Shown: positions 33,325 to 41,196 of the stretch, one piece after another
Numbering within the stretch: the stretch's first letter is position 1
Layout of the letters: each line of letters opens with the position of its first letter
Source: Candidatus Bathyarchaeota archaeon
GTDB lineage: Archaea > Thermoproteota > Bathyarchaeia > Bathyarchaeales > Bathycorpusculaceae
NCBI GenBank assembly: GCA_026014725.1
Contig: JAOZHV010000044.1
Span: forward strand, 154,272 to 218,271
Length of the DNA stretch: 64,000 nt
Reading direction: 5' to 3'
Position numbers and translations under genes: made by a program
Notes under the pieces: model-generated
What the model saw: only the letters and a program-made list of their open reading frames with translations
Told to the model about the DNA's origin: nothing
Database searches by the model: none

Positions 33325-34794
33325 ATGTCAATAGTAACCTCTGTAACATGTCCAATTTGCGGTTGCTTATGCGACGACATCGAACTCACGATTGAAAACA
33401 ACGAAGTCGTCAAAGTGAAAAACGGCTGTGCAATCTGCGAATCAAAATTCCTTGGCTACCGTGGAGAACACAGAATCAAAACGCCGTTAATGAGGAAAAA
33501 CGGTAAACTTGTTCCAGTAACAATGGACGAAGCAGTCCATGCTGCTGCTGAAGTTTTAGCAAACTCGAACTACCCGATTCTTTACGGTTGGAGTTCTACC
33601 AGTTCTGAAGCTCAACGTGTAGGAGTGGAGCTAACGGAAGAAGTCGGCGGCATTATGGATAACACGGCTGTTGTATGCCATGGTCCCTCAATTCTCGGGG
33701 TTCAAGAAGTCGGCATCCCAACATGCACGCTGGGACAAATTCGGCACCGCGCAGACTTAATCATATATTGGGGCTGTGACCCTTGGAGTGCACACCCAAG
33801 GCACCTTGAAAGATACACCAGTTTTGCAGAAGGCAGATTTGAGAAAAGCGCATGGAAAGATTACATGCAAAAGCTAAAAGCTCAGGCTGGACAAAAGAAA
33901 ATCCAAAGCCTCGCCAGAAGCGGTTTTGTAAAAGCCCGAACGCCCCGACCGCAATCGTGCAGTTTACCAGGTGTTCCAGCTTCCATATCCAAGCGCGGAC
34001 GAAAACTAATTGTAATCGATGTTAGGAAAAGCATGTCTGCGGAGATGGCTGACTTCTTTATTCAAGTGGAACCAAACAAAGACTACGAGTTGATGCAGGC
34101 ATTGCGAGTGCTAATTAAGGATGGCGAACTTGACGTTGACAAGGTTGCAGGCGTTCCAGTAGAATACTTAAAGCAAGTTGCCGACGCCTTAGTAAACTGC
34201 GAGTTCGGCGTCATCTTCTTCGGCATGGGTTTAACTCAAACTGCTGGCAAATTCCGAAACATCGAAGTCGCAATATCGCTTGTCCGCGATTTGAACATGC
34301 GCACAAAGTTCCTAATCATGCCCATGAGAGGACACTTCAACGTCACAGGAGCCAACGTAGTTTCCGCGTGGCAAAGCGGCTATCCCTACGGCGTAGACTT
34401 CTCGCTTGGCTACCCACGCTACAATCCAGGAGAAACTACCTGTATGGACGTGCTCTTGCGGGATGAACATGATGCTTCACTGGTAATCGCTGCTGACCCT
34501 GGCGCAAATTTCCCCAAGCAAGCCGTTAAAAACATGGTTAAACATCCTTTGATTGTGATTGACCCGCACATGAATGCTACCGCCATGTTGGGTGACATTG
34601 TGTTTCCAGCGGCGTTTGTGGGCATAGAGGTTGAAGGCACAGCCTACCGTATGGATCATGTGCCTTTGCCGCTAAAGAAAGTTGTTGAACCGCCAAAAGG
34701 GGTTCTTCCTGACGAGGAAATACTTCGAAGAATCCTTGAGGAAGTTCGAGTTATCAAGAAAAAGAAAGCAACCAAAAAAGCGGAGGCTCAATAA
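33325..34794 (+). CDS. fmdB: Formylmethanofuran dehydrogenase catalytic subunit B
   Basis: 489 residues from the ATG at 33325. CPICGCLCDD (C9, C12, C16 plus C35 or C38) binds the [4Fe-4S] cluster, and C118 in VVCHGPS is at the position known to ligate Mo/W in FwdB. It reduces CO2 to formate, which is then condensed to methanofuran by subunit A. A stretch of about 45 residues (roughly 168-225, rich in K/R/S, including KAQAGQKKIQSLARSGFVKA) is inserted between RHLERYTSF and KLIVIDVRK compared with the usual family length. Confidence 0.93.
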   Translation: MSIVTSVTCPICGCLCDDIELTIENNEVVKVKNGCAICESKFLGYRGEHRIKTPLMRKNGKLVPVTMDEAVHAAAEVLANSNYPILYGWSSTSSEAQRVGVELTEEVGGIMDNTAVVCHGPSILGVQEVGIPTCTLGQIRHRADLIIYWGCDPWSAHPRHLERYTSFAEGRFEKSAWKDYMQKLKAQAGQKKIQSLARSGFVKARTPRPQSCSLPGVPASISKRGRKLIVIDVRKSMSAEMADFFIQVEPNKDYELMQALRVLIKDGELDVDKVAGVPVEYLKQVADALVNCEFGVIFFGMGLTQTAGKFRNIEVAISLVRDLNMRTKFLIMPMRGHFNVTGANVVSAWQSGYPYGVDFSLGYPRYNPGETTCMDVLLRDEHDASLVIAADPGANFPKQAVKNMVKHPLIVIDPHMNATAMLGDIVFPAAFVGIEVEGTAYRMDHVPLPLKKVVEPPKGVLPDEEILRRILEEVRVIKKKKATKKAEAQ

Positions 34795-36489
34795 ATGACT
34801 GAGTTGTTGATAAAAAACGGCTTCGTCTTTGACCCCTTAAACGGGATTAACGGCGAGAAAATGGATATAGCCGTTAAGAACGGCAAGATTGTTGCGAAGG
34901 TGAATGAGCATAAGGCTAAGGTGATAGACGCTTCTGGCTTGATCATTATGCCGGGTGGTGTGGACATTCACACTCATATTGCAGGCGGAGAAGTTAACAC
35001 TGGCAGAATGGTTCGCCCCGAGGACCACGTTAAAGATGCTGTCCGCAAGACAGCTATAACAAGGTCAGGCACAGGTTATTCGATTCCATCGACTTTCGTT
35101 ACTGGCTACCGCTATTCACAAATGGGTTACACAACCGTCATGAACCCGTCAATGGCGCCTCTGGAAGCCAAGCACACTCATGAAGAATTAAACGACATAC
35201 CGCTTCTTGACAAGGCAACTTACCCCTTAATCGGCGACTGGTGGTTTGTTCTTGAATACCTGCGGAAAGGCGACATAGAAGGATGCGCAAGGCACGTTGC
35301 TTGGATGCTTTCCACCACAAAAGGTTACGCCATAAAAATTGTGAATCCTGGCGGATTGGAATCTTGGGGTTTCGGCAGAAACGTTCACAGCATTGATGAT
35401 GAAGTTCCGAACTTTTGCATTACACCAAGAGACATTATGTGTGGTCTAGCAAAAGTAAACAAACTGCTTAATCTGCCGCATTCAATTCACCTGCACACCA
35501 ACAACCTTGGCTTACCAGGCAATTACACTACAACGCTTGAGACAATGAAAGCATTAGAAAGCATACCTTATGAAGGCAGACCTGTGGGTCACATCACTCA
35601 CTTGCAATTCAGCAGTTTCGGAGGCGACGGCTGGGGCAACATGTGTTCAGCTGCAGAGCCAATTGCCAAATACATCAACAATCACAATCACATGACCTTT
35701 GATATGGGGCAGGTAATTTTCACTGATACTACGACTATGACTGCTGATGGACCATTCGAATACACGCTCTACCAGTTAAGCGGACACAAATGGGTAAACA
35801 GCGATGTGGAAACCGAGACCAGCGGCGGAATCATTCCGTTCCACTACAAGAAAAACAATGCTGTAAACGCTACTCAATGGTCAATAGCTTTAGAACTTGC
35901 GTTGCTTGTTGAAGACCCGTGGAAGATGTTCATGACAACTGACCACCCCAACGGTGGGCCATTCTTTGCTTATCCAAAGATTTTAGCGTGGTTGATGAGC
36001 AAAAAGGCACGCATGGCAACGCTAAAGAAGTGCCACAAGAAGGCGCAAAAGAAGAGTTTGTTGCCTTCGATAAAGCGTGAGTTAAGCCTCTATGAACTAG
36101 CTATCGTTACTCGCGCTGGGCAAGCTAAAGCGTTAGGATTAAAGAATAAAGGTCACTTAGGCGTGGGCGCAGATGCTGACATAGCCATTTACAACATTAA
36201 CCCTGAAACAACTGATATAGCCAAGAAGTACAAGGCAGCGCGTAAAGCCTTTGGTAATGCATCCTACACAATCAAGGATGGGCAAATAGTTGTTAAGGAC
36301 GGCGAAGTAGTCCAGCATGCTGACGGCAGAACCATGTGGCTTGACGTGCAAACAGAAGAACCATGCGTGATTGACGAGGAGATGAAGAAACGATTTAGAG
36401 ACTACTGGACGGTTGACTACGAGAATTATCCAGTATATGATCATTACATAAAAGTTAAAGACCCAATAACTGTGAAGGCGAGCGTTTAA
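34795..36489 (+). CDS. fmdA: Formylmethanofuran dehydrogenase subunit A (amidohydrolase)
   Basis: 564-residue amidohydrolase: GGVDIHTHIAGGE (H59, H61 binuclear metal site), IKIVNPGG with K181 as the expected carboxylated lysine, HSIHLHTNNLG and MTTDHPNGGPFFAYP. It condenses formate with methanofuran's amine. The ATG directly follows the fmdB stop. Present with B, C and D, while iron-sulfur subunits F, G and H are absent from the window. Confidence 0.94.
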   Translation: MTELLIKNGFVFDPLNGINGEKMDIAVKNGKIVAKVNEHKAKVIDASGLIIMPGGVDIHTHIAGGEVNTGRMVRPEDHVKDAVRKTAITRSGTGYSIPSTFVTGYRYSQMGYTTVMNPSMAPLEAKHTHEELNDIPLLDKATYPLIGDWWFVLEYLRKGDIEGCARHVAWMLSTTKGYAIKIVNPGGLESWGFGRNVHSIDDEVPNFCITPRDIMCGLAKVNKLLNLPHSIHLHTNNLGLPGNYTTTLETMKALESIPYEGRPVGHITHLQFSSFGGDGWGNMCSAAEPIAKYINNHNHMTFDMGQVIFTDTTTMTADGPFEYTLYQLSGHKWVNSDVETETSGGIIPFHYKKNNAVNATQWSIALELALLVEDPWKMFMTTDHPNGGPFFAYPKILAWLMSKKARMATLKKCHKKAQKKSLLPSIKRELSLYELAIVTRAGQAKALGLKNKGHLGVGADADIAIYNINPETTDIAKKYKAARKAFGNASYTIKDGQIVVKDGEVVQHADGRTMWLDVQTEEPCVIDEEMKKRFRDYWTVDYENYPVYDHYIKVKDPITVKASV

Positions 36490-36490
36490 T

Positions 36491-37306
36491 ATGATAATTT
36501 TAACTCCACTAAAAAAATTCACTTTCCCAGTAACAGCTGAATGCATAAACCCCGACGTATTCCAAGGCAAAAACACTTCCGCAATAGCAAACTTGACAGT
36601 CTTTGAAGGCAACAGACAAAAGAAACTTGGCGACCTCTTCAAAATCGAAGAAGTCAGTGCTGAATCACCAAACATAACTATTAACGGTGATGTTAGCGAA
36701 GTCCGCAGAATAGGCATGGGCATGAAAAACGGAGAAATAATCATCAACGGCAACGCAGGCATGCATCTGGGCGAGAAAATGGCAGGCGGCAAAATCACTG
36801 TTAATGGCAACGCAGGTCAATGGACAGGCAGTTCAATGAAGAACGGCTTGATTGAAATCCACGGAGACGCAAGTGACTACTTAGCATCTCCATATCGAGG
36901 AAGCACTGAAGGAATGAAGGGTGGAAAAATAGTCGTTGACGGCAACGTTGGAAGTGATTCAGGATGCTATTTACGCGGCGGATTAATCAAAATAAAAGGC
37001 AGCAATACAGGGCAATTCTTGGGCTTCCACATGAGCGACGGAACAATCCATGTTGAAAAGGACGCTAGCACAAGAGTGGGCACAAACATGACAGGCGGAA
37101 AAATCATAGTATCAGGCAAAATAGAGGAAATGATGCCCTCCTTCACCATCGACAGCGTAAAAGTCAAAGTCAAAGTTGACGATACCGAATCAGCAACAGG
37201 TCCATTCTACGTGTTCTTAGGCGACCTTGCAGAAAACGGTACAGGAAAAATCTTCGTTTCAAAAGCAAACAATCCGCACCTGAAAACCTACGAAAAATAC
37301 CTCTAA
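36491..37306 (+). CDS. fmdC: Formylmethanofuran dehydrogenase subunit C
   Basis: 271-residue right-handed beta-helix with repeated GxxGxxxG/MKGG units (NGNAGMHLGEKMAGGKITVN, MTGGKIIVSG), homologous to the glutamate synthase C-terminal domain. It scaffolds subunits A and B. Begins one base after fmdA. The operon ends here; fdhD follows after 79 nt. Confidence 0.92.
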   Translation: MIILTPLKKFTFPVTAECINPDVFQGKNTSAIANLTVFEGNRQKKLGDLFKIEEVSAESPNITINGDVSEVRRIGMGMKNGEIIINGNAGMHLGEKMAGGKITVNGNAGQWTGSSMKNGLIEIHGDASDYLASPYRGSTEGMKGGKIVVDGNVGSDSGCYLRGGLIKIKGSNTGQFLGFHMSDGTIHVEKDASTRVGTNMTGGKIIVSGKIEEMMPSFTIDSVKVKVKVDDTESATGPFYVFLGDLAENGTGKIFVSKANNPHLKTYEKYL

Positions 37307-37385
37307 ACCCTAAGCCAACCCTTTTTGGGTTGCTAAACTCTATATTCTTATCACAACTAATCAAGATGCAGATAGGTGACTACTG

Positions 37386-38168
37386 ATGGTACGCCAAGTT
37401 GACATAACAAAAATCAATCTCTCAGCTAAAAGCGTCGAAAAAATTACCGATTACGTTGCCGAAGAGAGCCCCTTGCAACTGTTTGTAAACAGCACTTTTT
37501 GGGCAACCATACTGTGCACACCCACCAACATAAAAGAACTCGCAGTAGGTCACCTCCTATCCGAAGGCATCATTAAGTCAATTGAGGAAATAGTCGAAGT
37601 CACCGAAAAAGAAAATGCTTGCACGGTTAAGCTAAAACCAAACGTTAACGTTGAAGACCGCATTAGCATTTCACGGCTCCACGCCCGTGTGATTCCTTCC
37701 GCCTGTGGAAGCGGCTCACCCTACCAGTACAAAGGCAAAATCCCAATAGTTACCTCAAACTTGACAGTAGCCGCCAAGATTGTTTTTGAGAGTGTCAACC
37801 AACTTAACTTTAAGGCGCAGGTGTTTCGGCAAACAGGCGGTGTGCACGCTGCGGCAATCTACAAAGGCGACGGTTCACTGATTGCAATGGCTGAAGATGT
37901 CGGCAGGCACAACGCAGTTGACAAGGTTATCGGGATGGCGGCTTTAGGCAAGATTGATTTTGCAGAGTGCTTTCTGGCTTTAAGCGGGCGCATATCGGGT
38001 GATGTTGCGTTCAAGGCGGCAAAAGTCGGCTTGCCAATTGTGGCATCTCTCTCAGCAGCCCTCTCCTCAGGCATCACCACAGCCAAAGAATCAAATGTAA
38101 CCATAGCAGGATTCGTAAGGGGCAAACGATTAAACATCTACACAGTACCCGAAAGAATTATCATTTAA
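37386..38168 (+). CDS. fdhD: FdhD-like sulfurtransferase for Mo/W-bisPGD enzymes
   Basis: 260 residues: KELAVGHLLSEGIIKS, FRQTGGVHAAA, AEDVGRHNAVDKVIG and LSGRISGDVAFKAAKVGLPI are diagnostic. FdhD transfers sulfur to the bis-guanine-dinucleotide cofactor before insertion into formate-dehydrogenase-like enzymes, here presumably FmdB. The usual CxxC is reduced to one cysteine: C107 in SACGSGSPY, with G where the second Cys is expected. Confidence 0.93.
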   Translation: MVRQVDITKINLSAKSVEKITDYVAEESPLQLFVNSTFWATILCTPTNIKELAVGHLLSEGIIKSIEEIVEVTEKENACTVKLKPNVNVEDRISISRLHARVIPSACGSGSPYQYKGKIPIVTSNLTVAAKIVFESVNQLNFKAQVFRQTGGVHAAAIYKGDGSLIAMAEDVGRHNAVDKVIGMAALGKIDFAECFLALSGRISGDVAFKAAKVGLPIVASLSAALSSGITTAKESNVTIAGFVRGKRLNIYTVPERIII

Positions 38169-38277
38169 TGTTTTTTCTTGTCAGGTTTGGCTAATCCAAT
38201 TTATCTAATTTAACTGTTCAGCATTTAGGCAAGCTATGCAAAAGCTTAAAAATTTCTTATGCTGAATGGGAGTTAAC

Positions 38278-38733
38278 ATGACAGCTAAAGTTAAATGTGA
38301 ATATTTTGAAAATGGGAATTGTTTTTCAATCCTCGAAAACGCTGAAGCTAAGGAAGCGAGGTCATTAAATTGTAGCAATGATAACGAGCAAGCTTGCTGT
38401 TATCTTTGTTCCTACTATCATGGATGCGAAATTAGCTGTAATTTTTTAGGGGAAAATAAGGGAAAAATCAAAAAGCAAAAGTTTGTTGAGAGTTCCAATG
38501 AATATAAAATTCGAATATTAAGATGCCCTTTATGTGAATCTAAAATGCTCCATAGTGACGCTAATTTAAGAATTGGGGGTTGGACAGGTCTTCTGAAACT
38601 TGTCCCGTTTGGTAGCTTAGGGGAGTTAGGGGAAGAATTACTCCCCGTTACATTATTTATCTGCCCTAAATGCGGCAAGATAGAGTTTATGGCTCAAGAA
38701 AAGACTAAGCAAAGGATAATCAATAGAAGCTAA
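38278..38733 (+). CDS. Uncharacterised cysteine-rich zinc-ribbon protein
   Basis: 151 residues from the ATG at 38278 (GGGAG five nt upstream; a longer start at 38266 is possible). Three cysteine groups: CEYFENGNC near the N-terminus, CCYLCSYYHGCEISC, and a C-terminal ribbon with CPLCES paired with CPKCGKIEF. The protein probably binds two or more metals. No family recognised. Confidence 0.65.
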   Translation: MTAKVKCEYFENGNCFSILENAEAKEARSLNCSNDNEQACCYLCSYYHGCEISCNFLGENKGKIKKQKFVESSNEYKIRILRCPLCESKMLHSDANLRIGGWTGLLKLVPFGSLGELGEELLPVTLFICPKCGKIEFMAQEKTKQRIINRS

Positions 38734-38780
38734 GTATCAACATAATTGCAGAGGGGCAATCTGAGCCAACCTATTGGGGT

Positions 38781-38867
38781 ATATTAGAAACTCATTGCAG
38801 AAACCTTAAGAGAGGTAGGTCGATATTGGCTGTTTTCAGCTTAATTAGCATGTTGAAAAATTTCTTT
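38781..38867 (+). repeat. Dispersed composite repeat, degenerate copy C1
   Basis: ATATTAGAAACTCATTGCAGAAACC, then AGAGGTAGGTCGATATTGGC and CATGTTGAAAAAT follow in the same order as the reverse complement of 58960-59036. About 80% similar by eye. The small frame over it (38826-39020) is not protein-like. The surrounding gap 38734-39061 holds no gene. Confidence 0.6.
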
Positions 38868-39061
38868 AACATTTTATCATTTCCTGTTTTTGATTTTCAA
38901 CTTGAGGGTTCAGCCTCAACCTGCCTGCAACCCGAACCAGACGCAGAAGCAAAAAAAGTCGCCTGCATTGACGAATGGAAGATGATGAATAAGGGCGCAG
39001 TTCTCTTCTTCTTAAACTAGAAAAAATAACTTTACCAAGCAATACCATGTTGAAAACAAAT

Positions 39062-40093
39062 TCATTGCTTTATTTGCGATAGGCACCATGCCTTGTCGGC
39101 GGTTGCCCTTTTTGCCAGCAGGTAGCAGCCGTTTTCCATATACTGGGCGGCTTCGGCAGAGTAGTTTTGGGCGGCTTTTTGGAAAGCGTCTTTTATTTGT
39201 CTGGTTAACTGCGGTATTGTCATGTTTAGGAGGGTTTTGGCTTGATGCTCTCGGCTCAGAGCTGCCCAAAAAAACAAGTGTTCCCTCTCAAAAGTGGAGG
39301 CACATTGGGCAAATACTTCTGATGCTTTTAAATAATCGGTACTGTTGTATCTCTCAGATACCTCTACTAGAAGCGTTAACGCGCCACTCGGCAGAGTGCC
39401 AAGATTCAACCTAATGTTTTCCACAACTGGTCCTTGAGCTTGACGAGGCTGCAATCGTGCTAAGTCTTCTTGTGAGTTGATGTTTACAAAGCTCTTTAGC
39501 TCTGGGTCTAAAACTTTAATCTGCCCAAGGGGTGAAACAAAAAGGGCATGTAGCAAGCCTCTTATTATGTCGTCAGGGTGCGAACGCCCAAGCTGAGCGA
39601 GCACGTCGGTAACTTCCAAGGCTTTGACGCGGTCAAGAACCATGAGTAATGTTTCAAGCCTGCCGTTGGGCCACACTGGAACAGCAACATAGGAGCCGTC
39701 AATTTCATTAAACATGTAATCTGCCACTTTTTCGCTGAGCAAAGGCACATCACAAGGAACCGTCAGACAGTAATCTGCATTGGCTGATTTTAGCCCTGTT
39801 AAAATCGCAATCAGTGGCCCACTAAGACGGTTAATTTTTAGGTCAGTAACTATTCTTGCATCATTAATCCCGTACCTTTGCATGGCATCATTATAAACTG
39901 ACTTACGCCCCTCATTATCATTGACCACAACAATAACTTCATCCACAACGCTTTGAACGTTCTCGATAGCATGAACTATCAAGGGTTTACCATCAAGCAT
40001 TGCAAGAGCCTTGTCCTGCCATTTCCCCTCTGCGGTCTGAAACCTCTGCCCTCTTCCGCCAGCAAGGATTATCGCCGCTCGCTTTGTCATCAC
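39062..40093 (-). CDS. mobA: Molybdopterin guanylyltransferase (MobA) with C-terminal helical extension
   Basis: 343 residues. The first 205 form the nucleotidyltransferase: AAIILAGGRGQRFQTAEGKW (GTP loop), KALAMLDGKPLIVHAIENV, CLTVPCDVPLLS (metal site) and PVWPNGRLETL. It attaches GMP to molybdopterin/tungstopterin. Residues about 225-343 are an additional mostly helical domain (YNSTDYLKASEVFAQCASTF, EHLFFWAALSREHQAKT) not found in ordinary MobA (about 200 residues). It lies 57 nt downstream of mobB on the same strand. Confidence 0.88.
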   Translation of the reverse strand: MMTKRAAIILAGGRGQRFQTAEGKWQDKALAMLDGKPLIVHAIENVQSVVDEVIVVVNDNEGRKSVYNDAMQRYGINDARIVTDLKINRLSGPLIAILTGLKSANADYCLTVPCDVPLLSEKVADYMFNEIDGSYVAVPVWPNGRLETLLMVLDRVKALEVTDVLAQLGRSHPDDIIRGLLHALFVSPLGQIKVLDPELKSFVNINSQEDLARLQPRQAQGPVVENIRLNLGTLPSGALTLLVEVSERYNSTDYLKASEVFAQCASTFEREHLFFWAALSREHQAKTLLNMTIPQLTRQIKDAFQKAAQNYSAEAAQYMENGCYLLAKRATADKAWCLSQIKQ

Positions 40094-40150
40094 AAGTATT
40101 CTCGCAACAATAAAAAACGCAAGCTGTTTATCTAATTTTCTTGCCGATTA

Positions 40151-40693
40151 CTATTTTTTAACCGATGCTAAGTATTCTTTGACAAGTTCAAGGAGTTTTG
40201 GTCCTTCATCGGGCAGATTAAGGTAAGGTACTTCGCTTGGGGGCAACTTGGTTTTAGCTATTAGACCCGTAACCGCCAGCACGGGAGGAACAGACTCGCT
40301 TAGCGTCTTGTTTAAGTCCTCGGCTGTTTTTGCGGTTACTATCTTGAGGATATCTGGTCTTTTTGAAATGAAACTGTGAAATCCCTCGATAAAGACGATA
40401 TCGAGCTGCTTGTGTTCCAACTCGCTAATTATTCTATCCAAATCACTTAAGGCAACCTTCGTCTTTTCGATTACCGCAATTTCCTCAGCCGAGACAGCAA
40501 CTGTAACTTTTGACCCAGCCTTGCTGAACCGCCACGTGTTAGTGCCTTCTTTGTCTATGGTGAAGTTTTCTCGGTGAATGTGCTTTATGGCTCCGACTTT
40601 GAACCCTTCAGCTGTGAGCTTTGAAATCAAATATTCAAGAGTAGTGGTCTTGCCTGAACCGCTCACTCCGAAGGCAGCAATCAACACAACCAT
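40151..40693 (-). CDS. mobB: Molybdopterin-guanine dinucleotide biosynthesis adaptor MobB
   Basis: 180-residue P-loop NTPase: FGVSGSGKTTTLEYLISKL at the N-terminus, VGAIKHIHRENFTIDKEGT and DIVFIEGFHSF. It assists MobA in MGD synthesis or delivery. Co-oriented with mobA, and close to fdhD and fmdDBAC which need the finished cofactor. Confidence 0.9.
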   Translation of the reverse strand: MVVLIAAFGVSGSGKTTTLEYLISKLTAEGFKVGAIKHIHRENFTIDKEGTNTWRFSKAGSKVTVAVSAEEIAVIEKTKVALSDLDRIISELEHKQLDIVFIEGFHSFISKRPDILKIVTAKTAEDLNKTLSESVPPVLAVTGLIAKTKLPPSEVPYLNLPDEGPKLLELVKEYLASVKK

Positions 40694-40817
40694 GACAGCG
40701 ACGCCTCTTGTAGTAAGTATTTTGTTGCTTAATTAATAAACTCCATGGCAACCGTTTAACCTCGAAAAATGTTCTCTGGAGAATTCACATAAACAAAGAA
40801 ACGTAGCTCACCTACTT

Positions 40818-40852
40818 TTATAAGGGGAGGGGGTTACGGCAGAGCAGCAAGT
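40818..40852 (+). repeat. Degenerate partial copy of the 85-nt block
   Basis: TATAAGGGGAGGGGGTTAC then GGCAGAGCAGCAAG resembles the beginning of the block at 40971 (TATAGGGGGATAGGGTCTAC, GGCAGAGCAACAG) in the same orientation, about 150 nt upstream of it. Confidence 0.5.
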
Positions 40853-40854
40853 CG

Positions 40855-40958
40855 TGGTTTACTACGTACATTTAGGGTTCTCTCTTTACCACGTACATCT
40901 AGGGTTTGGTTGTACGTAGTAACGGCGCACCAACCCCATGTACGTAGTAAACAAACCA
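40855..40958. repeat. Nested palindromic ACGTAC array
   Basis: Outer arms TGGTTTACTACGTACAT (40855-40871) and ATGTACGTAGTAAACAAACCA (40938-40958) are complementary over 13 bp plus a slipped end; inner arms TTACCACGTACAT (40886-40898) and TGTACGTAGTAAC (40911-40923) are complementary too. AGGGTT follows the left arms. The whole could fold as a hairpin within a hairpin or bind a dimeric protein at four sites. The same motifs recur at 14921-14995. Confidence 0.7.
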
Positions 40959-40970
40959 GTTTCCCGCCTT

Positions 40971-41055
40971 TATATAGGGGGATAGGGTCTACTGGCAGAG
41001 CAACAGAACTTTAGCGGCGCAGCGTTAAACCGCCTATAAATAAGGGGGGCTATAG
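40971..41055 (+). repeat. 85-nt conserved block, copy C2
   Basis: TATATAGGGGGATAGGGTCT at the start, GGCAGAGCAACAGAACTTTA in the middle and AAATAAGGGGGGCTATAG at the end. It matches the reverse complement of 58851-58934 with only about three differences. No ORF. With 40694-41196 it occupies a 500-nt gene-free gap between mobB and the histidine kinase. Confidence 0.85.
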
Positions 41056-41196
41056 ACAAAATCACAATAGCTTCTCTGGTTGCTCTGGTTGCTATAGGCT
41101 CTATCCTGCTTGCGGCAAGCATGCGTACGTACTGTATATAAGATATTGGAAAGTTATTTATGCCATTTGAACCCATTATCTTCGGGGGGTCAGATA

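Noticed and set aside
38826-39020. 64-codon frame near mobA
   Set aside because: Begins in the degenerate repeat and has no recognisable pattern.
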